A stretch of DNA of 64,000 bases. Source: Tremella fuciformis. Its lineage: Eukaryota; Basidiomycota; Tremellomycetes; Tremellales; Tremellaceae. The stretch is from contig CP136497.1 of the NCBI GenBank assembly GCA_032768795.1, positions 188,501 through 252,500 on the forward strand. Reading direction: 5' to 3'. Positions 53,626-64,000 of the stretch are shown in pieces (positions within the stretch are counted from its first letter, which is position 1; every line of letters begins with the position of its first letter). The notes beneath the pieces are model-generated. The model saw nothing but the letters and a program-made list of their open reading frames with translations. It was not told the DNA's origin and made no database searches. Both the position numbers and the translations under genes were made by a program.

Positions 53626-56004
53626 ATGTCCAGCGCGCCAGCCGTCGAAATTATCACGCCCGTAGGCCAGATAGGGTGGGTTGCGAGCGGCAGGTGGCAA
53701 GAGACAGCACTAACTGATAGCTATGGATATCCCATCACGCCTTTCATGGAGGAGTGTCGGCGTATGCCGGACGGGTCTTTCATCATTGCAGATGCTGGGA
53801 GTACAGACTCGTGAGTGATCTGCTCCAAGCTCGTCACGCACCTCTGACTGCGCAGTGGACCTCAGAAGCTATGTTTCGGGCTGCTCACTGCCCCTCGTGA
53901 AGCATACTTGCGAGACTTGAGGCCCGTCCTTCAGATGGCGCATGAGAGGGGCTTCAAGGTCCTCTTTGGGTCTGTCGGAGGGCATGGCAGCAATCAGCAT
54001 GTGGATATCATGACCGATATCGTCAGGGAGATCTGCGAGGCCGAAGGTTACACCTTCATCGTGGCGAAGATATATGCCGAGGTGGATCAAGACCTCATCA
54101 AGAGCAACATCAAGCGGGGCCTCATCACACCTTGTGGGCCGGTACCCGAGCTCACAGTTGAGGAAGTGAGTGTTCTAGTCGGCAAGCAGGGTTAAAAGCT
54201 GAGATCAGGTGGACAAGTCTCCTAGGGTCGTGGCGCAGATGGGAGTGGAGCCATTCATCGAGGCTCTTAAGGGCGGAGCGGACATTGTTTTGGCCGGTGA
54301 GCGAAGTCCTCCTAGAGTTGAGGTTCCGCTGAGTTGTCTGGCCGCGCGTATGATCCCTCTCCTTATGCGGCGGTGTGCCAGATGGCGGGTATCGATCCGG
54401 GCATCGGCTGGCACATGGGCAAGGCAAGCGTGTTTCCCCAGTGTCAACGGACGCTCGCTTACGCCAGATCTGCGAGTGTGGAGCTCTATGTGCCACACCG
54501 CGAGGCAAGTCAATACGGGCCACAGTGCGTAAAGATGGGTTTGATCTGACAGTGAGTCTCCGTGCACCTCGTATCACATCAAGTTTCATAACTCCAGCCG
54601 GTCAATGTCAACGAGCGCTGCGTGCCCATCTCGGTGGCCGCCCACACACTGTACGAAAAGTCTCGTCCAGACCTTCTTCCCGGCCCAGGCGGCATTCTCG
54701 ACTTGAACCACTGCACTTATACAGCTGTGAATGACCGGACGACCCGAGTATCAGGAGCTATCTTCCGCCCACAGCCTTATACCGTCAAGCTCGAGGGTGC
54801 CAAGCCTATTGGGTTCCGTGCGATTGTTGTGGCCGGAATCAAGGATCCCATCCTCACCCACCAGATCGACGTGAGTCGATACAAGTGTAGCCAAAGCATA
54901 CTAAAGGGGTTATAGTCTTACCTCGGCTTTGTGCGCAAGACGGTCTTTGCCATGATGGACGACTTTGACCCCAAAGTCGACCGCCTCGCTTGGCACGTTT
55001 ACGGCAAGAATGGTGTGAGTCGGCGATGGAATCATAATTTGGGCGTTGACGGGCAGGTTATGGGTGATCTCGAATCGCCCAACACGCCCCTTGCACACGA
55101 GTTGCTCGTCATGGCTGAGGTGCTGTCGAACACCCAAGATAGAGCCAAGTGGATCGGAAACCGTCTTCGCGTTGCCTTGCTGCACACTCCCTACCCCGGA
55201 CAGGTGTGTCTTGTGATCAGAGGCGAATGGTCCTGACCGTCTTCAGATGGCCACTTCTGGCAATGTTGCCTTTCCATATGCCCCATTCGAGACGCCCATC
55301 GGGCAGTTCTCAGAGTTCAACGTATACCACATCATGCCGATCGACGACCCGCTCGCCCTCTTCCCTATTCACTACGAGCAGATGGACTATTCGACCAAGC
55401 ACCTGACGAACGGTCATAACAACGGACACGCCAATGGCAATGTCATGATGAATGGCCATACCCATCAGACTCCTAACGGGGAGAAGTCAAAGGCCGACCC
55501 GTATTCCGCTGTAGCCAAGGAGATCGCCGCATGGTGCGCCAGCGTCAAGCCCAAGCCGACTTTCAGCGAGCTCGTTCAGTCGGGCCGTAAGACCGCCACG
55601 ATCTCAGAACTCGCACGGTTCGTGCGGAGCAAGAATGTCTGTCTCCCTCGAGCGTAACAAAGCTAGGCTGAACAATAGGCTGGGCCGTACGAGGTGACCT
55701 TTGACGTCATGTTCGCCGAAGAGGCCGAGTATCAGTGGATGAAGCAAGCTGGTGTTCTTGAGAAGACAACCCTCGCCAAGCTGTATAACACCGACCCGGA
55801 CAAAGTGGTGACGTGCATGTTCTTCGATCCGGCGAGGGCGTTCAAGTTCACCATCCCTCGCCCAAGGGTGCAAGCGTAAGTATTTGACTGACGACTAGTG
55901 GGAGTCCTGCTGACGACAGTGGGTTTGGTGAGACCGACATGCACGCGGCGCAGGAGTATATGCCGATCGCTCGTTTGGAGGTCCCCTTGCCGGAGCGCTT
56001 GTAG
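53626..56004 (+). CDS. AtuA-like (DUF1446) protein fused to DUF4387
   Basis: Cytosolic protein of the acyclic-terpene-utilisation AtuA family with a C-terminal DUF4387 domain, ATG 53626. Early exons: ITPVGQIGWVASGRWQET, then DLRPVLQMAHERGFKVLFGSVGG, ADIVLAGRAYDPSPYAA, the conserved GWHMGKIMECGALCATP, and VNVNERCVPISVAAHTLYEKSRPDLLPGPGG. A low-complexity linker (NGHNNGHANGN, about 55412-55470) precedes the DUF4387 part: PYEVTFDVMFAEEAEYQWMK, TLAKLYN and FFDPARAFKFTIPRP. It ends at 56004. About nine introns. In bacteria the two domains are usually separate adjacent genes. The reaction is not firmly known for this family; AtuA was named from citronellol/geraniol catabolism. Confidence 0.8.
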
Positions 56005-56407
56005 TCTTTTGCCCCTGACTCGACCGTTTTCCGTGAGAATAGATGCATGACTGCCCGTGAGCGGAGCAGAAGGAGTTATGTGTCATACACTGCCTCTAAA
56101 AAATGCGCGATAAGTTGGTCGAACGAGTCCGGCAGGAGGCCGCCTTCCACACGTTAGGTATGTAGCTTGTGCACGGGGTGGGGCTTTTCGAATTAATCTT
56201 GGCATGATTGGCGGTGGAGTGGATCTACCGCCCGTCCTATCGCTGGTCTTCTAAGTCCTGAATGGGGAAACCATCTCGTGCGGGAAGCTGCCTGACTCGA
56301 CGCGAGTCGAGCTCGTTCTATGGGCAAGGATGTCCTTCTTGCTCACACAATCGATGCCTCTGCCGATCGAGAAAGACAAGCTCTCCTTCAATGCGAATGC
56401 ATACCAT
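56005..56407. other. Convergent intergenic region
   Basis: 403 bp between the 3' ends of the AtuA-like gene and the cyclase gene. No coding signal found. Confidence 0.4.
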
Positions 56408-57618
56408 TCAGAAGATTGCCAGAGCGTTCGGAGGGCTAGCTACGCCACCGGGAACATTCAGCACCTCGCTCGTCAAGAAGAATGTCCAGCGCTTGAGCTC
56501 TGTACACTTGGCCGACAACGCTTCCAGGTCGAACAGCTCGCCGATTGGCAGACCCCAACCGGCCAGACAGATGGGGTGGATGCCGTACGTCTCGTGCTCG
56601 GTGGAAAGGAACGAGCCCGCTTCAAATGCCCTGCGCGTCAACGAAGAATCTGTGAAGTAGACGGAGGAACCGACCTGGTATCGCCTGCGACGGCCGCGAA
56701 CCTGTTCTTCCATATCCACCGAAGGGTGTCTTCGTTCGAGGCGATCCCGATCTGATGCCCTTTGGTCCCTACGTATTCTGGATCCATCCTTCTCGTCAAC
56801 ACCGTGATCAATAGCTGGTAGCTAAGAAACCGCACCACTCTCTATCCTCATCGCTCAGGGCCTCGTACGCCCTCGTGAACCCAAATCGGATGAAGAGGAT
56901 GTCGGCGTGATGCAAGTCTGCTTCGGTCATACCTTGCCACGTCCACGCCTTGAGGAGTTCTTCGACAGACACCAGAGTCTTCTGGAAGATCTCAGGTTTG
57001 AGACTGTGGGCGTCGCTGTACGCGGCATAGTCGATCAGGACGCCCCGACCGACGATACCCTCTTTGGCCATATCTGTCCCAGTAAGCTTGACTCGACACC
57101 ACGCAAGCAGTACTCACGCTGTATGCCGATGGCCTCTGTACCAGACTCGATTTCCTCCCCAGTCGTCCCATTATAGTACAGCTGCCCATTAGCACGACTT
57201 CAGGTGCCGAATTAGACGAACCCCGTGCTGCTGGTATCCATAATGCCTGAGCCCGTCCCATTGACTCGAACACTGACTGTTGAAGCTGAACGAGTCATCG
57301 TGCGCATGCCGCTCTCCCTTCCTCCATAGCTTGTGCTCGAAGGGAATCCGGCCGTAGGCAGGTTTATGCGGCTCGAACATGGACCAGTTGAGGGAGACCC
57401 GCTGCCCTATCCGGATCTCCTTCTGCGCAGCTTCTAGCACCACCTGGGGAGTCAAGAGATTCTGCACCGTCAGTCCCACCTCTGGTGCTGCTGCGCAGAC
57501 GCACCAAAGTGCCTAGCTGGTCGTTCGGCCCATACAAGCCCCAGGCGTTCCATTTCGGCCCGTCCTTCTTCAGCGGGAGCTCGTCAAACGAGGGGTAGGG
57601 GAGCACTGGGGCGACCAT
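56408..57618 (-). CDS. Cyclase family protein (kynurenine-formamidase-like metal hydrolase)
   Basis: Member of the putative cyclase family (PF04199), ATG 57618. The N-terminus is PYPSFDELPLKKDGPKWNAWGLYGPNDQLGTLNLL, a hallmark of fungal cyclases. The metal/active-site stretch CSSQWDGLRHYGYQ lies near 57270, followed by GIVGRGVLIDYAAY (about 57075-57030) and HHADILFIRFGF. The C-terminal part carries HETYGIHPICLAGWGLPIGE and ends at 56408. About four introns. These enzymes hydrolyse or cyclise amide or lactone-type intermediates. Downstream of the AtuA-like gene and facing it, with a CCG-N10-CGG site about 140 bp upstream of its start. Confidence 0.85.
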
Positions 57619-57758
57619 CTCAGCTGTGACTGATGTCGACTACAGGTGGCTGATGCTTCTGCAGAGCTACCATGCTCATACTTGTATGCATGACGCTTGG
57701 CGTAAACAGGTCAGAGTCGAAGATGAAGCGGCGATGAAGCGGTTCTTGGTTGGTGAGA

Positions 57759-57774
57759 CCGCTTAAGCAAGCGG
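57759..57774. promoter_or_regulatory. CCG-N10-CGG element, site 3
   Basis: CCGCTTAAGCAAGCGG, one base different from site 1, with AAGCGG half-sites at 57726-57731 and 57737-57742. Lies upstream of the cyclase gene and past the 3' end of the monooxygenase. Confidence 0.6.
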
Positions 57775-57912
57775 GTTCCGCTACTGTAAAGGGCCCGACG
57801 CGTCTCTGCGTCACGGCAAGTACTGTGTGCACTCGTCTCACCCAAGCAGTTCGACTCGCAGTCAGGACTTTCCAAGGACCCCAAGAGATGCATCACTCTA
57901 CAATAGCGAAAT

Positions 57913-59509
57913 CTATGCCGCGGCCGCGACGGTGGAAGCGATATGCGCCTCGTTCAACACAACCGGCTGTCTCTCTTGGGCTGCCAAGCGCTCTTGCCAC
58001 ACTTTTGTGATCTTCTTCATCAGCTGCGGCGCACTCGCAGATTGGACAGGCTCACATCGTACTTGTAGATCCACTGCGAGTTGCCGCCCAAACCTTTTCG
58101 AACAATCTCCTCGACAAACTCGTCGTCGTCCAGTTCGGGATGGGCCTTCTCGACCTCTTTGGCATTGCGGGCATACCCATCGAGGACGTTGTACAGCGCC
58201 TCATAATGGGGCGAACGGATCTCGTCATACTCGCGCAGCGCCTCGGCGATGGGCTTATCCGTCTTGATGGCCAAGCCGATGGCTTGCGACAGCACGTACG
58301 CGTCCTCAAAGGCAAAAGCAGCCCCAGAACCGAAAGCTCCCGAGAGCGCTGGCTATGAGTTGACTCGCCTCGAGACTAGGCGGACTCACGATGAGACGCG
58401 TCGCCTAGGAGGGCGATGCGTCCGTGATGCACTACCGACTCTAGTCGCGGCCCACCAAACATAGCGAACTCTAGCCACTTGTCCGGGACCTCGATGATCT
58501 TGCGGATGGTCTCGTTGTATTCCTGCTTCATGAGTTGGGCCTTCCAAGGCTAGTGCAACTCGCCGTGTAGTGCGGGACGACCTCCTCTCGCGAGATCTCC
58601 TGTCCCCAGCTGACTTTCGAGCCAATCTCATCCGGCACGATGGCCCTCGTGGCGATCTCAAACAGCCCGTTGTCCAGGGGATTCGTGTACACATGAGTCG
58701 TCTTGGTGTGCCAGAACACCGACCCTTCTGGGATATTGGGAATGTGTGCCACAGCCGATTGCGGAATGAGGACGCGGAAGGCCACCTTGCCCGTGTAGCT
58801 GAGCTTGTGCTCTGGGAAGCTGTAGCGCCGTACGGCAGACCGGATCCCATCTGCGCCAAGGACCAGGTCGAAAGGTCCACTCTCCGTACCATCCTGGAAA
58901 ACCAAGGTCACGCCGTCCGGCGCTTCTCGAAGGGTGTCGAGCTTCTTGCTGAGCTGGATGAGGCCGTCTGGGACTGCAGAGAGGAGCGCGTTCTGGAGTT
59001 TGTACCGCTCGATACGGGAACGGGCAGGCGTGTTTGGGTCGACTAGACGATCAGAAGCAGTCCGATGCGCCGAGACTTACCGCTCTGATATCGGCGGCTG
59101 ATGAGCTTTCCTGTCGTGCCGTTTCTGCCTGTCAGCCTCTTGTTTCAACAAGTGTACCAGGCAGTCGGCTCACCTGCTCTCCACGTCAATCTTGGTCCCG
59201 TCTCCCCGATTTGTAAACTGCTCAATCTTGTCCGCGACTCCGAGCAGTTGGAGATGTCTCCACGTGTTCTCGTTCAAGCTGATGCCCTGCAGGCATCGTC
59301 ACCCCGTTGACTCGCTGGCGTTGGAGCGTACTCACCGCCCCGACCTCTCGCAGCTCCCTGGCACCGTCGAACACGCTCACTTGGACATTCTGAAGGCGAC
59401 GGAAGTGGATGGTCGCGGCTAGACCGCCGGGCCCAGCGCCGACAATGGCCACTTTGAGCGGCAGCTTGGTCGACATTGTCTTGGTGCTTTTGTGTTCGAT
59501 TGGATGCAT
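57913..59509 (-). CDS. FAD-dependent monooxygenase, salicylate-hydroxylase type
   Basis: Class A flavin hydroxylase. Start ATG 59509, or ATG 59476 (MSTKLPLKVAIVGAGPGGLAA), which is closer to the usual length before the GxGxxG motif. Exons then give the FAD/NADPH DG motif in VLGADGIRSAVRRYSFPEH and the GD motif in HHGRIALLGDASH, which contacts the FAD ribityl chain, followed by GSGAAFAFEDAYVLSQAI. A last intron (about 58025-58056) leads to a short exon LMKKITKVWQERLAAQ ending TVAAAA at 57913. About six introns. It would hydroxylate an aromatic acid using NAD(P)H and O2. No CCG-N10-CGG site is found upstream, so co-regulation with the cluster is less certain. Confidence 0.85.
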
Positions 59510-60397
59510 GTGAACTCGGGTCAGCTACATATTAATGTCGCTACTTGTCCCACGGATGCATGTCCGAGAAAGATGACTACGCAAGGTCGAAAAGTTGCGT
59601 GCTCGGCACGTCGAATGACCCAAGAAGAGCGAGATCGCGTCATATCGCAATCAGGTCACGCATAGTTGTTGTTTCCGTCGGCCATCCACAACTTGTCTTA
59701 TCGGGTCTGGAAGATCTCTGTCGTGTGTTCACAGGGATCATTCATTCAGCATGAGCACACTTGTCTACCTGTCCACGCCGCATCTCCATCATTGGACCTC
59801 ATCGCGCTCAACAGTCGCTTGTCTTCTCTGCGAGGAGGCCAGGGTATTTGGACTTCAAGCGGAAGTGAGCAGGGCGCCGACTCCCCCGCGAGGGCGCATG
59901 CATGCGAGGTTATGAGGCCCACACCCGTCCCCATATCTGATCAATCAACGTATCGTTCAACACAGACGCACAGACACACAAACACACGGATTGAACAGCT
60001 TCTATGGTCAAGAGTTCCCCTTTCTCATCTCATACGCCGAGCCTGCTACGAATACTCTCTTTCGCGCTTCCGTCTGGCGAAATCCGCCGAACAACAGATC
60101 TCATCGGTCCTACTTCGTCATCCATCCACGCTAGCTGACGTATTCCGGCCGGGACGGCGCCTGTGGCCCCGGGAGGCGGCCCGAGAGCCCCGCCGGCGCA
60201 GCATCGGATGCATCGATCACCTGGGTCAAGCGAACCCGCTGCTGCTGCTGATCATGCTTCTCTACACGCCGGATGAAAGTCGAGGAACGCGCATGTCGTA
60301 TATCCCTCTTGGGTTGGCCGGTGATAGTGCTAAGAGCTGACACTTTCGGCGAGCGTTGATCAGGCAAGTGACTCGCCACTGTCTGTACGAGTATAAG
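59510..60397. other. Intergenic region between monooxygenase and GH93 genes
   Basis: 888 bp of divergent upstream sequence. A GAGTATAAG motif lies right before the GH93 start. No gene supported. Confidence 0.4.
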
Positions 60398-61774
60398 ATG
60401 TCGAAGCTCAGCTGGTTGAGTAAAACGACAAGGAAGCTCTATTCCATGATGCTCAATCTGCTGTTCACTGGCTTGCTGGCTGCTTGGGCGGTTGTGGCTT
60501 CGCCCCTGGCCAAGCGCGACTTTGGTCCGGTGACCATATTTGACCCGCCTGCCGACTACAACATCCCCCGGACACTCTACGCCAGAGGCCTCAAGCTAAA
60601 CGACGTGAGTAACATTGGATGAGATGTGTGGTGAGCTGAGCCTAGGCCGCTGGAACGCTGCTGTCGACGTGGGAGAACTACACGCCTAATGGCACTTTGC
60701 CGTATTTCCAGATCTACCAGTCTACCGACCAGGGTCACTCGTGGAGTCTGCGCTCGCGAGTCTACGTGAGTCAACACTGGGTTATGGAAGACGGGGTTGA
60801 TATGTAGGACACTCAAAATGGCTGGGGCCTGCGATACCAGCCTCAGATGATCCAGCTCGAAGCGCCCTTTGCGCAGTTCGACACGGGCACCATCCTTTTG
60901 GCTGGGAACTCGATCCCTGAGAATTTGACCAATACCCAGCTCGACCTGTACGCCAGTACGGATGAGGGGTAGGTCCTAGATATATCATCTAGGGCGGTGC
61001 TCATGGCAGGTACTCGTGGTCGTTTGTCAGCCATATCGCCGCTGGAGGCTTTGCCGTGCGTCCCTGCTCAGCCTCGCATCTATCAGCTCATGAATAGTTG
61101 CCTGACGATGGCCTGACGCCCGTCTGGGAGCCATTCCTCATGGTGTACGGCGACCAGCTGATCTGTTACTACTCCGACCAGCGCGACGCGCAGTACAGCC
61201 AGAAGCTCGTCTACCAAGCCACATACGACCTCGTGAACTGGGGCAGCGTAGTCGATACTGTCACTGTCGCCAATCAGACCGCTCGGCCCGGCATGTCGAT
61301 CGTCTCGCTCATGGGGAACGGCAAGTACATCATGACGTACGAGAATGGCGGAGCGCCCGAGGGTACGTCGCACTCACCTCCCTTATTCTATCAGCGTGCT
61401 GATTGTATTTAGTCAACTTTGCCGTGTACTACAAGATCACCGACAACCCGCTCGACTTTGCCTCTGCCCCAGGCCAGGTCCTGCGCACCACCGATGGCTA
61501 TGTGCCCTTTTCGACCCCGTACAATGTGTGGACCGACGTCGAGTCGGCCAATGGAACACTGGTCGTCTCGTCTTATTCGGACTCGGACCTCTTCATCAAT
61601 CACGGCTATGGCGAGGGCGACTGGACGCGCCTTGCGACGCAGATTACTGCGGCCTATTCGCGCAGTCTGGTGCTTGGGTGCAAGGAGGACGAGCTGTACA
61701 TCTTCAGCGGGGGCGCGCTGGCTGGGGCAAACAACACTGTCCAGGTGGCCGAGCAGAACCTGTACGGATGTTAG
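60398..61774 (+). CDS. Secreted glycoside hydrolase, GH93-like exo-arabinanase (sialidase fold)
   Basis: Extracellular enzyme releasing arabinobiose from arabinan if the family call holds. ATG 60398, or 60446, which gives a cleaner signal peptide (MMLNLLFTGLLAAWAVVAS) with a PLAKR Kex2-type site after it. Two Asp-box motifs, STDQGHSWSLRS and STDEGYSWSFVS, mark beta-propeller blades. The block PVWEPFLMVYGDQLICYYSD, then QRDAQYSQKLVYQ, is characteristic of GH93, as is TYENGGAPEVNFAVYYKI near residue 270. It ends LYGC at 61774. Introns near 60604-60646, 60765-60806, 60970-61010, 61054-61098 and 61361-61413. Neighbour of a sugar-type locus, but no shared regulatory element is seen. Confidence 0.85.
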
Positions 61775-61883
61775 CTCCGCATGGAACAGTGCGAGGGGAA
61801 GCAAAAAAGTAGCTATAATGCACCGATGACATGTACTATATGTCCTCTATATCCCCATCTCCACTTGGTATACTGGTAGTAGT

Positions 61884-63835
61884 CTAGACCTCGACAATGG
61901 TCGAGTTGAGCGAGCTCTTTTTCCCCTGCTGCAGCTCCGCATCCTTCTCCTGCCCGGGCGAGTCGACGCTGATGGTGCTCTGGTCGAACCGGATGTAACT
62001 CGGGACGCCCATATCGTCCGCAAAGTACCCCTCGGTCTTGCTGAGCCCCTCCCACACGACCGGCTCGTCCGCGTGGTGGTCCGGCATGATCTTGGGCGGC
62101 CAGATCAGGCAGATGAGGTAATACGAACCACCCCCCGCGAGCGAAGACAGGATGATCCCCATGTAGTAGATGTGCGTGCTGGCGATGCCCAGGCTGCCCG
62201 GGTGCAGCGCGTTCGCCACGCCGTGCACGACCAGCACGACGCCGATCAGCCATGCGGCGTAGGCGCGCGGGTTGATGCCGTATTGGTACCAGTAGATGCT
62301 CTTGGGTCCGCCGATGAACACGGACGGAATGTGCACGTTGCCTTTACGGACGAACCAGTAGTCGACGATCTCGATGGCGAGGATCGGGCAGATGAAGCAG
62401 ATGTAGCTCCCGAGGAAGGTCAGGAATTGCTGGGCCGACGAGACGATCTTCCAAGGGACCACGGCGACGGCTAGCAGGGCGCAGAGGACCTGGCCTCGGA
62501 CGATGGTGAAGTATTTCGGGAACAGACCGGCGAGGTCGCACCCGACTGGAATCGAGTTGGAGCTGATGTTGGTCACGAAGGTCGCGTATACTTGGGTCAT
62601 CGAGGCAAGGAAGACGAGTGTACGGGCCCCGGCGGTCCAATGGTGGTCGAGCGTCGCGTTGAAGAAGTCCCACAGGTTCTGGCTGTAAGCCTGGATATGG
62701 AGAATCCTAGATGGAAACTCACCCAGTAGGTCGTGCCGTACATCTGGTGTCCGCACGAGGCGATTGTCATGCCGATGAGAATGACCACGGGCTTCGAAAT
62801 GATGAGTCCGTACACCTGACAATCAGTCGCTGAGTCACATGCATCAAAAGGCCGCTAACAATCGTCCATGTCTGGCGAGGGCGGTTGGCGTATCGAGCCA
62901 GATCGGCAATGTTGACCAGAGGCGGAATGACATTGGACACGGTCGAATTGAGGGCGTACATGAACCCCCATCCGAGCTGACTCCCGCCAATAGTCTTCAC
63001 GACCAATTTGTCAAAGTGCGCCCCACCTGCCTGATGCACCGCCCAGCCAAGTGTCGCAAACAGGGACGGGACGATGATGAAGGTTTTGGCTGCGAAGATC
63101 TTGCTGGTCTTCGAGGGATGAATGAGCATGAAAGCTGGGGGTCAGACGTGATTCTTGGAAAGACCTTCTGTTGAGCGCTCACGAAACTGAATGAACCCTA
63201 GACGATGATTAGCTTTGATCTCAATCTAGCCAAATGGTCGCTCACACAGTATGAAGAACGCCAGGAGCTTGCGGCTGGTCGTGCCCGCATTGGCAGGAAG
63301 GTGGTTCGGGATATCGGTCCATTTGTGCCCGAAGACACACCTCAGGCAGACATCCATCAAATATCCCGCATAAAGCGTCTGAGTGGCCATGTAGAGTATG
63401 GCGACGACCCCTCGGATGAAGATCCAGAGGAGCGAGCCCCTCAGACCGGCTGATACACGCACAAAACTGGGGAAACCGATGTGATATCGAGATGGGCCGC
63501 GCGCGTTGAAGAGCACGAGGAGGCAGCAGATGACGGTGCCGACGATGGAGGCCAACAGGATGTGCCACCACAGCAGCCCGACGCTCACGAGCGACGCGCC
63601 TGCTGAATAAGTTGTCGGACTGAAGCTGAATGCGCGAGTTCAGCTTCATTTCTATCCAACAAGGGAAGCGCTAACTGGAAAACTGAAAGAGAAAGAAGCT
63701 CCAAGAGTCCCATCGTCGAGTTTCAGGAGGGTTCGGCGCCAAGTCGACGTTTGTCCATTTGTCCGTCTTGGGCCCATCCTCATGCTCCGAATCCTTGACC
63801 TTGACGGCGTTGTTGAGGCGTGACCAGACCGACAT
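61884..63835 (-). CDS. NCS1-family nucleobase / allantoin permease
   Basis: Plasma-membrane symporter of the Fur4/Dal4/Fui1 group, ATG 63835. The leader NNAVKVKDSEHEDG is followed by DLAPNPPETRRWDSWSFFLFQFS, the NCS1 entry motif. TMs include LLWWHILLASIVGTVICCLLVLF and GFPSFVRVSAGLRGSLLWIF (TM2-3), then NSTVSNVIPPLVNIADLARYA with the conserved N-x-D-x-x-R-Y motif, FVTNISSNSIPVGCDLAGLFP (TM8 region) and GSYICFICPILAIEIVDYWF. The tail is hydrophilic and ends TIVEV at 61884. About seven introns. Substrate may be uracil, uridine, allantoin or a thiamine-type ring; not decidable here. Confidence 0.87.
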
Positions 63836-64000
63836 GGCTCAGAGAGGAACGCTCGAGTCGGGAGGAAGGAAGGAAGGGGGGTGGGGGGTCGACCGAGTCA
63901 GAGGTGGCGGCTTATATACCATGTCCGAGAGATGGATGTTCCCGAGCGAATGCAGCTGTATCTTGTGCATCTTTGTAGACGATGGGACGGCCCGCATCCT
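63836..64000. other. Upstream region of the NCS1 permease gene
   Basis: 165 bp to the window edge, with a TATA-like CTTATATACC at about 63911-63920 (reverse strand reads GGTATATAAG), a good position for the minus-strand promoter. Confidence 0.55.

Noticed and set aside
59034..59310. Plus-strand frames opposite the FAD monooxygenase
   Set aside because: Shadow frames of the minus-strand gene, whose FAD motifs are clear.
1..64000. tRNA, rRNA or CRISPR features
   Set aside because: Scanned by eye; no convincing cloverleaf with A/B boxes, rRNA segment or spaced repeat array was found. A tRNAscan run would settle the tRNA question.

Overview
The window reads as a gene-dense basidiomycete fungal chromosome, most likely a yeast of the Tremellomycetes. 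The reasons are very short introns (about 40-60 nt, with CTNAC or CTAAT branch sites 4-10 nt before the acceptor), several GC-AG introns, a Cpl1-type secreted protein, Zn2Cys6 regulators and a chromovirus-type LTR element. The species call is inference; no rRNA or marker gene is present. I support no tRNA, rRNA or CRISPR feature.

Layout. (1) 119-4189: a Dal5-type MFS transporter and a Zn2Cys6 regulator. (2) 4308-20144: a Russian-doll transposon nest. A pogo-type DNA transposon (TA target duplication) has its transposase split by a Ty3/gypsy chromovirus (target duplication CATTC). That element's integrase is in turn split by a Ty1/copia element (target duplication TTGGT). Frames resume exactly when each insert plus one target copy is removed. 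The gypsy element carries a self-priming signature and an unexpected intron-rich gene on its opposite strand. (3) 20254-26761: Zn2Cys6 regulator, fructosyl-amine-oxidase-like flavoenzyme and a second Dal5-type transporter, possibly an amine or amino-sugar uptake and oxidation unit. (4) 27456-36311: housekeeping-type genes: a Kes1/Osh4-like oxysterol-binding protein, an adaptin large subunit, a Cpl1-like secreted protein and a proline-rich protein.

(5) 36764-48600: a tandem array of at least six, probably seven, diverged paralogues of a family I do not recognise. The genes are small and almost intronless, and several are followed by related non-coding 3' segments. One copy is a two-module fusion with a frameshift and one has a single in-frame stop. 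This is the best candidate for something undescribed in the window.

(6) 48691-59509: a probable catabolic cluster: sugar-type MFS transporter, Zn2Cys6 regulator, an AtuA (DUF1446)-DUF4387 fusion protein, a metal-dependent cyclase/hydrolase and an FAD monooxygenase. The intergenic regions upstream of the transporter/regulator pair, the AtuA gene and the cyclase each contain one 16-bp CCG-N10-CGG element, which suggests a local regulon read by the cluster's own Zn2Cys6 protein. (7) 60398-63835: a secreted GH93-like arabinanase and an NCS1 nucleobase/allantoin permease. Exon boundaries were read by eye and some are approximate.
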